A DNA stretch of 64,000 nt from Dipetalonema caudispina (lineage: Eukaryota; Nematoda; Chromadorea; Rhabditida; Onchocercidae): NCBI GenBank assembly GCA_013365325.1, contig JABVXV010000005.1, positions 1 through 64,000 of the forward strand, read 5' to 3'. Within the stretch, counting starts at the first letter, position 1. Every line of letters begins with the position of its first letter. The translations under genes were made by a program, and so were the position numbers. The notes below the pieces were generated by a model, which was not told where the DNA came from, did no database searches, and saw only the letters and a program-made list of their open reading frames with translations. Shown one piece after another: positions 1-12,300 of the stretch.

Positions 1-2196
1 CTCTGCAAGGGGGAAACTAATTAATTAAGTACTGTTGTAAAGTGGAAATCAGCATAGAAATAATGCCAGTTTGGCGATACAGGGAAGTTTTGTTCACTAA
101 GCCCAGTGGTCGGAGTTCCAGGAACTTGGCCATTGTGTAGGGAATAAGACGTTGTAAACTTTATTATACATATCAATGCTTAATGATATAAGACAAACAT
201 TTAGTACTATTTTGATGGCTCATCAGATGAAAACATAAAATGATGGACAAATGATATAAAATTATGGCCAAAGATTAGGGAACAAAGAAGCCAAATTAAT
301 TTTTCTTTTGCTCAATGCTTCAGTCGCTCAAGTAGAAAAAATTTCTCTTTCGTTGAAGTGCTAAGCAAGCCTTAAGCTTTCAATTCATATTAGAATTCAA
401 CAAACATTTAACAATAGCCATTATTTAACACCTAATAACAAAGAGATTAACAAGAAATACGAATAAAAAGATTTATGCGATTGGTGGAAGGTAAAGTGAA
501 TAAAAATGAAGACTTTTAACTTTGATATTAATGCAAAAGACTTACTTTAAGTGTTATTATTTGATGTATTCTTGGCTAAACGAAAATGAATTTCATTTCA
601 ATAGAATTAATCTTCTCATTATAAATTGTAAGAACCAATTTTGATGAGTTCTCGTTAAGATAATTTAAAATGCTCTTCACTTCAGAGAAAAAAAATGAAT
701 CTTAAAGCTTTTTACTTTTCACTACGATAACTTTTCAACTTCATGAATCTTAGTTTATCCATTTGTTTGTATTTATGATATAGGCGATAATGCTAACAGG
801 TCGATTTTATTTAGAATCGAATCTTTAAGAGAATCTGTTTCGTATGTTTCACTTTTAGTCAATTTATTTCAAGTTTTATCGAACTGCAGTTGTATTATGG
901 TTGTATAGAGGGGAAATAAATATATTCTGAACGAAAAAGAACCACAAAATTTCCAAAATTTAGGTCATGCGCAGACTGAGCAGTAACGTATGGCAAAGAT
1001 AGATGTCCCAATTTCTTTCTTCCTTGCTCTTTTAATTTTTGTATTTTATTTCCTATGCCATTAGTTAACACTTCGTCTTCTGTTCTATCCATGAAAAATA
1101 CAAATTATTCTAGACATTCAAAATAATTCATTGAAGCCTAGGAGAAACAGAACAAAACTGAAGTTTAGAATATCTTGGCTTCTCTTTTAATTATATAATA
1201 ACTTACAATTTATACACAATAATAATTTGTATTCAACAATAATCAAAATTACAGGAAATAAACAAATTCAATGTCACAATGGGAATAAAATGGAAGGCAT
1301 ACTTAAAGTATTGAAAAATTGCATACTTAAAAATATAAGGTCATTATGATGAAATAATTGAATTATATGACAAGGAGAAAAAGTTAAATAACCTTAGAAT
1401 ACTAATATCACATTATTTGATAGTATTGTGAAACGATACCCTGTGACCCCTCTCTGATACTGAGATAAATGAGTTGCTGCAGCAATTGTCTGCCATTGAC
1501 GCGCTAATGTCTGTCCGCAGCTGACTACAACTGCAACTGCAACTGCAACTGCAACAACCCTTCGATGATAATCGTTCATAGGAAAAAAAAAAAGGAAAGG
1601 GCAGGATGGATAGAAGATTGCATTCTCCGCCTGCCTTTTCTTTTAACATTTTCAGGTCATATCTATCATTTTCTGTCTTTCTCTGCTTCTGTCTACGCAT
1701 TGATTTCATTTAACTGTCCTCTATTTTATCTCTCGATCATCAGATTTCTATCTTAATTGAATTCCAATTATTGTTTATTGTTATCTGATTGTGTTCTAAT
1801 GTCAGTTATAATTTCTCTTTTCTAATTTTTCAAATTTAAAGTTGAAATTAGTTCTTAGCTTTTGTTCTCTTAGATAGCATGATTAAATCATTTCTACAAT
1901 TTTTATTCCCTTCTTTGGGAAAAGGCTAAACGTAGTGTAATATCATCTGATATAAGCCCTCATCTAATATGCAAATTTCTTTTCAGTTTTTTTCTTTTTT
2001 CATTGAAACAGCAAATCATGTGGGAGGCAATGAATTGAGGCATCTGAGTTATAGCATATGTAATTGAAAAAAAAAAAGTGAAATTTTAACGTTGTACAAA
2101 GGTCGCACTATTTCTTTTGTTATAATGTACATGTTCTGAAAGCTTCGAAACGTCTTCGTTATCTGCTATTCTGATATTTCCTGCTTTCCGGTATCA
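1..2196. other. Left-edge intergenic region
   Basis: AT-rich sequence with no recognisable domain and no exon chain I could support. A 65-codon minus-strand frame at 895-1092 is moderately coding-like (charged N-terminal half), but it has no family match that I recognise and no supporting splice context. The stretch presumably includes the promoter of the prolyl hydroxylase gene that starts at 2197. Confidence 0.5.
1525..1555 (+). repeat. CTGCAA hexamer microsatellite
   Basis: Four perfect tandem copies of the hexamer CTGCAA with a degenerate copy at the left end. On the minus strand it reads as a short Cys-Ser repeat in an otherwise unconvincing frame, so I treat it as a simple repeat. Confidence 0.85.
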
Positions 2197-5100
2197 ATGA
2201 TGATAGCTGCCGTGGTGTTGATTTTGGCGCTGCGGAATGCTGCAAATGCGGATCTATTTACATCCATCGCAGAAATGGAGTTACTTCTGGAAGCTGAAAA
2301 AGGAATTCCTGATTTACTAGATTTGTACGTCGAAAGATTTCAGCAGCGTTTGAATGAAATTAAAAAGTTTGTTTTACTTATTGATATTTGGAAGTTAAAA
2401 TTCTACATGTCTTTAAAACATTGCAGTAGTTGAATTATAAAGACCAAATGTTTCTAGCTTCGAAATAGATTTCCTCTCTGCTTTGGTAATTTTTCCAGAT
2501 GTAAAGTGAGATATTCGACACCGTTTTTTTGCAAATATAACTTACTACTGAAGATGTTTATCGATTACCAGAAGAACATGAATTCAGATCCCTAAATAGA
2601 TCCCTAAATAACAAATTTTTCAAATCTCTCAAATTTTTTGCTTTTCAGGTTTTCAGTGGGAAAAAAGCAGCACCACAATCATAGCGTAAGAAATGATTTA
2701 CTACTGCTAACCAATCCAGTTAGTGCATATCTGCTTATCAAAAGGCTAATTGAGGAATGGAATAATATAAAACGGTTGGCAGGAAGTGATATTGGCGAAG
2801 AGTTGCTGAAAGAAATTTCTGAATTACGAGCAATGAATTATGTGCAAACTCCCACCACGGTATTCTTTCTACGTAAATTAACTTTTTAATTTATCCCATT
2901 TTGTGATATTGGCGGATTATTTTTCAAGATCTTTGTAAGATTTACGATGAATTTTCAGTAGTTTTTAATATAAAATTGGAAATGGCTTGTTGTTGCCAAT
3001 GAAATATATTTTTGAGGAAGATTTGGTTGGAGCTGCGATAGCCTTACTTCGGCTACAAGATACCTATCGACTGAGTGTTAAGGAGATAGCTGACGGCAAA
3101 ATTCTGAATTCTTCTGTCGTCCAACCATTTACAGGTTTGAAAACAAATGCATCATAAATTGAAGACCCTAATCTTTATTTGGAGTAGTTTCGATCCTCTT
3201 CCTAAATGAACGTTTTGGAATATCGGATAGGTTTTTAGTTTCCCATTAAAATAGAGTCTGGGAAATCGATCAAATGTCAAATCTTGCTTTTAAACTTCAA
3301 GACAAGATGGGGGGTTTTTAATTATTTGAAAGTGTAGTTGTTTCCAGCCAGGGATTGCTTTGATATTGGTCGAGCAGCGTACAATGCGAATGACTATTAC
3401 CACACCTTAATATGGATGGAAGAGGCACAAGAACGGTTGCGGAATGAAATGCCACACGAAACTGTGCAATTAAAAGAAATTTTGGAATATTTAGCTTTTG
3501 CGCTCTTCAAACAAGGTAATCTGAAACGCGCCCTACTGCTCACTGAACAGCTACATACAATTGGTAATTTTTTATTTCTTCTTGTGATGCTGATTGTTTG
3601 AATTGAATTTCAGGTTTCGAAATTGGATTATTTACCCCAAAGTATTAATTTCTTTTCATAATTTCAACAAGTTGCAATTGTCAAGATGTTAAAGTATATT
3701 TTGTAGTATTTTATAGAAATGTACACAAGATATGAAAAACTGAACAGGCCGAGTTCAAATTTAGATCAGATCATTTTTCTTCGCCAACGCTTACGATTAA
3801 ATAATGTTTCTCCTCATTACAGATCCAGATCATCCGCGAGCAAAAAACAACATCAGATGGTATGAGGACCTGTTGGCGGAGGAAGGTGTGAAGCCGATTG
3901 ACTATCGGCGAAATATTCCGCCGGTAACTAATCCCCGACCTAAGAGTGGCTTGGAAACGACGGAGCATGACATCTACGAAGCCTTATGTAGGAACGAAGT
4001 ACCCGTGGTACCTTTTTAAATCTTCTTCACATTTGAACAAAACTATTTTGGTAAATATTTGACAAATAATTACATCGAAATTTTGAAATACAAAGTATAT
4101 GTTGTTAAGTAGCTAATTTTCTTCCTACTGCTGAGTCAAGAAGTGAATTGAAGAGATTGTTAAACTGTTAGCACAGTTTCATTCTGAAAGTCGATGACCA
4201 GCGGTTATTCGAGTTTTGCTCTATGTGATGCCTTAACTTCATAAAAAGCAAAAAGTGTTCTGGGGATAAAAATTTATGCAAAAAGCGGAGGGTTTTGTCC
4301 AAGGCATTTTTTGATGGTTTAAAAGTTCCAACAAATAGTTGCGCTTTTTAACAAAAAAGCGATGAATTTCTGTGGAATTTTGGAATTTCTAAATTTTTAT
4401 TCAAAATCTGTGCTTATTTGGATCCGTCTGTGCTTCTTTGTTTACCGTTATTTCTTCGCTTTCACTTGCAACATAAAAATTTTCAGAGCAGTAAAGCAAC
4501 GTCAAAACTATACTGTTATTACAAAATGGATCGTCCATTCTTGCGTTTGGCTCCCTTCAAAGTTGAGATTTTGAGATTCAGTCCTCTTGTTGTATTGTTT
4601 CGTGATGTTATGACGGACGAAGAAGTGACAATGATCCAGATGTTGGCGACTCCAAGGGTATCCGTTGCGTAATAAATACAATAATACGGTCTCTCTTTGT
4701 ATCCTCTATTCCTGTACGATCCCATAAAACAGTTTTTAAGAATATTCCCTTGCAAATCAGTTATAAGAATTTTTAGAACCAAAATGTAATGTCGAGTTCA
4801 TCTTTTCTAATTTTTTATTCTCTATCTTCTTATCTTTTATTATTTCACAGTTGCGAAGAGCTACTGTACAAAACTCGATAACTGGTGAACTTGAAACAGC
4901 GTCATACCGAACCAGTAAAAGGTTAGTTATAAACGCAGTCACATTCATGATTTAATACTTTGCTTTGAATTAAAAAAAATAATTTAGCGAAAAAAAAACC
5001 CGTGAAAATTTTCAAACGAGAAAAACCTGTGAACGTTTTTGCATGTAGAAGATCGCGATTGCGGGGAAACGGATGACATTTTTTCATTACTCACCTTTAA

Positions 5101-6705
5101 AGTTCGAAGACTGTGACATATTCTATTTCAAATGAGTGTAGTGATACATTATTATAATGTTTGAAAAAAATTATAAGGTTTTTGAATTTTCAGTATTTTA
5201 TGGAATTATTTCGATTTCTTTTTCAACATTATTCACTGATAGGAGATGTGATTCAAAAGAGAACGAATGATTTATTCATTTGTTTATAGTGCATGGTTGA
5301 AAGACGAGGAACACGAAATTGTCCATCGAATCAATAAACGAATTGACCTGATGACTAATTTGGAGCAAGAGACGTCAGAGGAATTGCAGGTTTGTTTTAT
5401 TCAAAACATAAACTTCAAAGTTAAATTGTGAATGTTTCATGCTTGCCATAAATATTTTCCTGTTACTGAGCTAATTTATGATTTAATTAATCCCATTTTT
5501 CACATATATAATTTGTATTTTTGTTACTGCAGGGTAACTATTCGAAAATTTTGTTCCTCAACAGCATTTTGCTCTAAAGAGGTTTCTAACATTGCAGTAC
5601 TGTTTTGATATTAACCACAGAATCACTCTGTTTAGTTTTTCTGGCAAAGAATTGTAGTCATCATAGTAAAAATGCTTTTTTAACACATTGATTTCTACTG
5701 TTTCTGTATTTTTCATAATAAAGTAAATTTTAGGTTGGAAATTATGGTATTGGTGGTCATTACGATCCTCATTTTGACTTTGCAAGGGTAGGTATTGTCG
5801 TTTTTAAAAAATAAAACTTATTTAGAATTTCCAACAATGATTTATTTTTTTTCATTATTGTGCTGAGTATATCACGTTGAAATAATGTCATATTCATCCA
5901 GAAAGAGGAAGTGAACGCTTTTCAATCGCTTAACACGGGAAACCGTTTGGCAACATTGTTGTTTTACGTGAGTATTCAATTCATATTGCATAAGGAGGCT
6001 GAAAGAAAAAGAAAAAGTGAAATATTTGCTCACTAACTTCTGTAAAGTTTTTGGAAATTTAATTTTTTTCAACACAATTCTTTTGTAAAATTTCAGTTTG
6101 CTTTTATTTAATTTTTCGAGGTCCTTGAATTTATTCACCTCGTAGCCATTGCTGAAAAAATTCATTTCATTAATGGAAATTAAAAAAGAAATCTGCAGAT
6201 GACGCAACCTGAATCAGGAGGTGCCACCGTATTTACGGAGGTCAAAACAACAGTTATGCCTTCCAAAGTCAGTTATTAATCAGTATTACTACTTGAGCTT
6301 CTTCCGTTTTGAGTGAGAAGTAGCGATTAAATTGAAGAGTTGAAGATTAATATCTGACCTAAATTTTTCGAGTGAGATTTTCCAGGTGCGAACTCTTGAA
6401 GGTTTCCAGACTTTTAGAATGTTGAGACAAATTCCAGTATGAAATTTATTCAAATATGTTAATTTTAATCAAATTCTTGATTTCAAAGAAGAATTTTTCT
6501 TTTTTAGAACGATGCATTATTTTGGTACAATTTGTTACGCAGTGGTGAAGGTGATTTGAGAACACGTCACGCTGCATGTCCTGTGTTAACCGGTACGAAA
6601 TGGGTTTCAAATAAATGGATACACGAACGTGGTCAAGAGTTTCGAAGGCCTTGTGGTTTAGGACGATCAGTGGAAGAACGGTTTGTGGGCGATTTAGGTG
6701 CCTAA
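2197..6705 (+). CDS. Collagen prolyl 4-hydroxylase alpha subunit
   Basis: ER-lumen Fe(II)/2-oxoglutarate dioxygenase that hydroxylates proline in X-Pro-Gly repeats of procollagens; family members work with protein disulfide isomerase. Exons: 2197-2366, 2649-2859, 3017-3134, 3348-3563, 3823-4007, 4487-4657, 4851-4921, 5290-5389, 5734-5787, 5902-5967, 6199-6267, 6508-6705 (542 aa). Residues 1-18 form a signal peptide. The P4H N-terminal domain follows, then the peptide-substrate-binding helices (ARDCFDIGRAAYNANDYY), then the catalytic domain. Iron ligands are H427 and D429 in GGHYDPHFDF and H498 in RHAACPV. The 2-oxoglutarate lysine is K508, ten residues after H498 as in vertebrate enzymes. The tail continues past EFRRPC for about 16 residues. 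The length fits the PHY-1/PHY-2 class of C. elegans, but I cannot say which ortholog. Exon 3 uses an unusual TTTTGAG acceptor. Confidence 0.96.
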
Positions 6706-8740
6706 ATACTATTGGGAAGTTCAAGTGTAATGAAAAACTTAGCTGCGAATAATTTTCTCTGCCTACTATATGAAAGGTCGAATTTTTGATATATTATAGT
6801 TCCACACTACAATATAATTGTTAATCAGTTGCACTGGTACCACATTACTCAAGAAAATCTCGCAAAATGTATTGAATTACTGTAATTAATTCATGTACAT
6901 ATAGTGCTTAAAATATAAATTACTTGCTTTAAAGCCTTCAATCTTTTCAATAGAATTTCGGTGTATTTCACTACTATAACTGGAAAAAAATAATATTTTG
7001 CTCAAAAAAAATTATTTTTCTCAAATAAACTTGCTATTTGTTTTTTTTTTTTCTTTCAGTTATGGTCTTTCTATCTCATTTTTCATGTCTAGTAGCTTGA
7101 TTGTATTCAAATGAGCTGAAAATCATATAATTGAAGCACGAGATGAGCGATGATGCCCTTTGTAATTACTTAACTTTTTTGTCATGGTAGCCTATTTGCT
7201 TAGTCTTCCAATCTAAAATGTTCGCTCAATGTAGTTGATGACACGTTCTCTTCAGGTCAGATTTGTCTTTGATAAATTTTAGAAAATAAAGTGAAATACC
7301 ATAGATTCCTTTAAAATACAGTTTCCTTGTTATTTCCTTATAATTCATTCTTTTAAAGAATTCAAATATTAATTTATCTTTCACAGAATGTGAAGACTTC
7401 CTGCAATTTTTTGCACGGATGTCTACTTTCTAGCCACTCACATTTCTCATTAAATACTTCTCCCATGTTACATGTCAAGTAAATTCATCATATAAAGAAA
7501 TTGATTTCCGTTTGCTTATATATCTACTTTGCTTTTCCATACAAAAGCTTAAAGCCTATGCATAGGAAAAAAATATGAACTTTTACTGTTGTGTTTCTGT
7601 TTCTCTGAGCCTATATCCTATTGCCTTAACGATTATCAGATATTTATATTTCTGCGTGATTTGATCATATCTCCATTTAATTGATAAACCCTTTTTTTCC
7701 TTTTACAATCAATACTTGATATACCCTGGTTTCTCCTTACTTCACCGAAAACTCTACTTTTATTGAAAATTTTTGAAGAAGCACTTCAAAAAATTTAAAC
7801 ATTAAATATCTTCAGAGAAGATGGATGTCTCAAGTCTCTGATTTAAGCTGAACTTTTCGTGAAAGATGGACGAGTTTTTTAATCTCAGCAGACTTTTGTG
7901 TTTCAGAAGTATGCCTTAATAAGGATGTTTTAAACTGAGGCATTTTCAAGTCAACATTCGATTATCTTCACATTCTCATAGCTCATGTCTTCTCCTTTAA
8001 TTTATTTTTTTCTTGATGTTATTTTAGATCTAATGAGGATATGAAAAAAAAAATTAGAGAACAGCTGAAAATTAAAGACTAATGAGGAAGAGAGTAGATG
8101 GAGAATTAGGCATTATATGGTATTGATTTCGAATAGATTTCGAAGGAATTAGTGAAGATTCCCGAAGATGCAGTTTATTTTTTTAGATTAAAAAAAAAGT
8201 TGTTAGAAATTCCTTCAAAGTTGTCATCATGTGCTTAAAAGGAAGCAATTTATTCCTCGCACAATAGGAGATAGGTTTTTTTTTTGCATTTCCGTTTTCC
8301 TCAGCTCTTATCAAACAAAAGAAAGAAATAAAAGAAGAAGCAACAAAGAAAAATGGAAAGAGATATGGTTTGCTAAATAAAGAGAGTGAATTTGAACTGA
8401 AATTGGAAATCATTCGATACGAGATACGGTATGCACAAAAATGGATAATGTTTCTGATCGTGTTAGGTTCTTCATTCTTTTTGGCTTGGCCAGGTTTCGC
8501 TCCACTATCACTGATTACTTCTTGTAGTAGTAATACAATTAGAAATGAGACCCAGTAGAGGACCTAACAGGTTCTTTATACTTATAGTAAAGTCGGTATA
8601 CGGTCATAATGTATGTTTATTTCATCTTACAGCTGATATCATTCTGTTTATTTCTTCAGACTTTTTTCTTCCAGTGTTTAAGATTTTGTGGAAATTTTTT
8701 ATTTTTACAAAATATGGAGATTTAGTGAAAAAAGGTAGTC

Positions 8741-8862
8741 GAGCATCTGAAAATCCATAGAGTAATGGTTCTTCCAAGAAGTTGACATTACTGTGACAGT
8801 TGAGCATCTGGAAGTGCATACAGTGATTGTCGCAAGAGGTTGTTGGTATTGCTGTGAAAGAC
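8741..8862 (+). repeat. Diverged 61-bp tandem duplication
   Basis: Two adjacent 61-base units (8741-8801 and 8802-8862), both beginning GAGCATCTG. They align without gaps at 42 of 61 positions by my count. Read from GTC/GTT GAG, both units give a VEHLxxHxVxV-type peptide. The unit is not a multiple of three, so the copies lie in different frames. The function is unknown. Confidence 0.7.
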
Positions 8863-9363
8863 AAATTGTGATAATGTACCAATTGGGATACAGTATCGCC
8901 GAAAAGTAAATGAAGCTATTAAATTAGCAATGTTATGAGAGAATGGTTGCTACCGAACTGAAGTTAAACAGTTAAAGTTAAGCCTAGAGAAGTCTAGAGA
9001 AGGCTTGTTACTTTTGATGCACAACTTATTGAGTCCTGACAATTGGAAAGGAAGGAATTATTTGAAATTTAGTAATAAGATTCCTTTAGCTTTGCTAGCA
9101 TTAAAACATTGCAATTAGCTTATTATTAGTGAAGGTTTTTTTGTGTCCAGGATTTTTAGTCCAAAAAATTTATCCTTAATAATAACTGAATGATTTCCAA
9201 TTCTAATTCAAATTCACTCTATTTAGCATGCCATATGTTTTTCCCTCTTATTTTAGCAGACGATGTTGTGACTTGTCTGAAACTACAAAGAGAGAAAGTA
9301 GAAAGTGCACTCAATAAGTCAAAGAGAACCCTTTCATTAAGTGAATGTAACCCGTATAAATGA
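8858..9363 (+). pseudogene. Possible degenerate spliced gene fragment
   Basis: One frame is open from 8858 to 8935, is interrupted by a single TGA at 8936-8938, and is open again to 9115. The part after the stop is coding-like and helical (EVKQLKLSLEKSREGLLLL). A donor at 9072 (TTT A|GTAATA, phase 1) pairs in phase with an acceptor at 9256 (TTATTTTAG). The following exon, 9257-9363, ends in a stop and contains CLKLQREKVESALNKSKR, a plausible coiled coil. I recognise no family. The single in-frame stop suggests a decayed gene, a missed exon boundary or a base error. It could also be chance in purine-rich DNA. Confidence 0.25.
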
Positions 9364-12300
9364 CAAATAGTTCATGACAAAACACCGAATCTGAAATGTC
9401 AGGATAAATTCAAAGATGATAATTGATTGTCTCAAAATTATGATTCAATGGAACTATCAAATAAAATGATCACAACGATTATGACTGTTGGTTTTCTAGT
9501 TCTCGAGATTCGACTAGCAGATTTTTATCATCTCTTTGGATAACCAATTCCGACATCATTGCTATTACAATCCTGTTATCTTCACCACTGTGATTTTGTA
9601 AAAAAAAAAATCTTGACTGAGTATGAGATGAAACTAGCGAAGTTCTTTATTTACAAAAAAGCTTCCGAGAAAAGATCATCAACTTAGCCCCATTAATAGG
9701 CTTCATAAGATAGCATGAGGAACGGAACTGAATCAGCAATATTTTGCCATATGAAATTTCACATAGATGTTAAATTTCATAGGATAAACCCGTAGAGACG
9801 TTTTTAATTCAATATATATGCTACCTTTTCTTTTTTTTTTAGAGATAGTTAGTTTGAAAGGGATCTTATATTACCTTTGAGAGCCAAGACCCATGAGACA
9901 ATTGTCCTGTCTTTCTCTTTACTAAGCCAATTGTAACATTTGATATAATTCTTCATATTTTTTTCATATAAAAGTGAACCGAAGGATTAAATTGGGTTTT
10001 GTTTTATTTCTAAAGTGGAGGGAAGACAATGAGAAGAATCTTTTGCTAAGCCCATAGCTCAATGTTTGATTCTTCTCATAAAACTTGGCTCAATAAACTA
10101 GAGATTTTGCTTGCACTCTCTCTGTACTTCTCATCTTTTAGGCCTTTATGTTTTTGTTTTCAAGCAATAAAATGTTATGAATCATACTAAGGTAAATGTA
10201 AATGTAAACCTGTTAATTGTTAATTTGAAACACATATTCCAACCTTATCACTTCCAAAAGATTTCAGTTTCCTCTTATCCATTTCCATATGCAGTTTTAA
10301 AATTTGTCAAAAGAATGAAATTAGTTCAATCTAAATTTTGTTTTGGATCTAGTTTTGATGCAAGTCCATTTTTAGAATTTTTATTCATTCCTAGTTAAAT
10401 GATAATCATGGAGAACTCTACACATTCATATTATTCGGGAAATCGTTGCTACTGTAGAGCTCTATAATCCTTTTTCGGATTAAATTTTGTTTCATCCTAA
10501 TTTCGTGATATTTAAAAGCTTTTTGCAATTTTAATGTTTAAAATTAAGCTGGTCAGTGGGCTTTTGAATTTTCTATATTCAGGTATAGTTCTAAACATTT
10601 TTTAAGTTTCTGATGTGCAATATTGAATTCTTTTTTTTTTTGAAGAAAAAGTAGTTAATTTGTATGTCTGCCATGAAATGATCACGACTGAGATTTGAAG
10701 AAGGAAAACTGAAATTATCTTTTTTTTATTGTTTAAGTTGCTAAATACATCAGAATGATTTTATTCATTGGACATACATTTTCCGGATACCGTTAATCAG
10801 CACATTTACCATCGAGACCACCTGATAATAATTACTATCGTGCTATTTTACAGGATAATAACCAAATAACACGCAACATAAAATCTTCAAGACTTATTTG
10901 AAGCTTCTAAAACATTTTTCCTCGCTCTGAAATATCCATCGATAAGTTGTCTCTTCTCACATTCCGCTAAAGCATCCAACATAAACTTTCTTCTCTGAAG
11001 AATTTTTATTTCCACTTGGAGTATTTTCGTGGTAAATGGTACTTTTTCATCTTGGCTAGATAATGCGATGAATATAAGAAGACGCCTGAGAATTAAACTC
11101 GACTAAACATGCGATAATGGATGCGTAAACTAAAGTTGGAATCCTTCCTTGAGCTTTCCTATTTTGTGGGAAATGATTTTTGTTCTGTATGATCATTCAT
11201 TGGAGTAAATTTCATGTCGGCAAAAACTAATTACATCTAAAATTTGAGACTCTATTGTTTCCAGTTTCTCTTTCATTTCATTTTTAAAGCTCTTTCTTGT
11301 CATTTTATATGAGTGATAGCTATAATATAATCATATTTACGTTATATTTTTTATTAAAATGAAGTTCTCATATTGCCATTGTTCTCATTAAATCGGATTT
11401 TCTGGCAAGAGTGATTTTAATATTTTATTCAGATTGAAATTGGAACCTCTTAGTTAGTCAAAATGATTGGTCATAATTATGTACGAAAAATATGAATGAA
11501 TTTTCATCGGTTCAAAAACAAAGTTGGCGGTTAATAGCTTTTGTTTACATATTTATCATACTTTTCATGAATGCTTTATTGATGTGTACAAATTTTCAAA
11601 TGATTAAATAACTTAAATTATTACAGATCAGAGAGTTATCAAATGAGTCATTACAGTTGACAATATATCTAAAAAAATGAACTTGGTCCGGGAAATATTC
11701 CGATAATATTCATATAGTAACAGTGTTACCCGAGAGATCCTAGTGAATCTTAATATATGGCTGTTTTTTCCATCTGTTCATCCATCGTGGTCTTCAGCAA
11801 AAGTTCGAAGAAATTATTTTCCACATTATTAGTTATTCTCCTACTTTTTTCGAAATTTCGTAGTTAAAAAACCTTATATGAAAGCCATTACTTTACTAAA
11901 ACCAAGTCAAAAAAAATAATTATGGAAGAATTTTTTCGTCATCTGATTATTTGAACAACTTCAGATTGTTTCCATTTTCTCTCCTTACCTTGGTAGTAAC
12001 AAAGCTTTCGAAATAAGTTATGACAAACTTTCACTTTCTTAGATGTGCTTGATCTTCTTAGATCATATCTTTCTTGGGATTCTTTAACAATGAACTTCTT
12101 CAAGTATTACATTGTCATAGAGATGTGATTAAAAAATGATAAATCTGATGACCAGTGGATTATTGTTGATCTTCAGCTGTAAAGTAATAGGTTGCTACTT
12201 GCGAAGTACATGCAGTATTCCTTCTTTCGTTGATTACAACGACAGCACAACATAGGTTTTAATTTGTCGATGACAAGAATTATAAAGCATTTACTGTGAA

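Noticed and set aside
895..1092. 65-codon minus-strand frame
   Set aside because: The N-terminal half is charged and protein-like, but it is short, isolated and matches nothing I recognise. Not enough to call a gene.
1413..1709. 98-codon minus-strand frame with a CSCSCSCS stretch
   Set aside because: The Cys-Ser run is only the translated CTGCAA microsatellite, and the rest is Phe/Lys-rich low complexity.
8183..8413. 76-codon minus-strand frame with a hydrophobic middle
   Set aside because: It is the antisense of a purine-rich block with better exon signals on the plus strand. The Phe/Ser richness is what reversed A/G-rich DNA gives.
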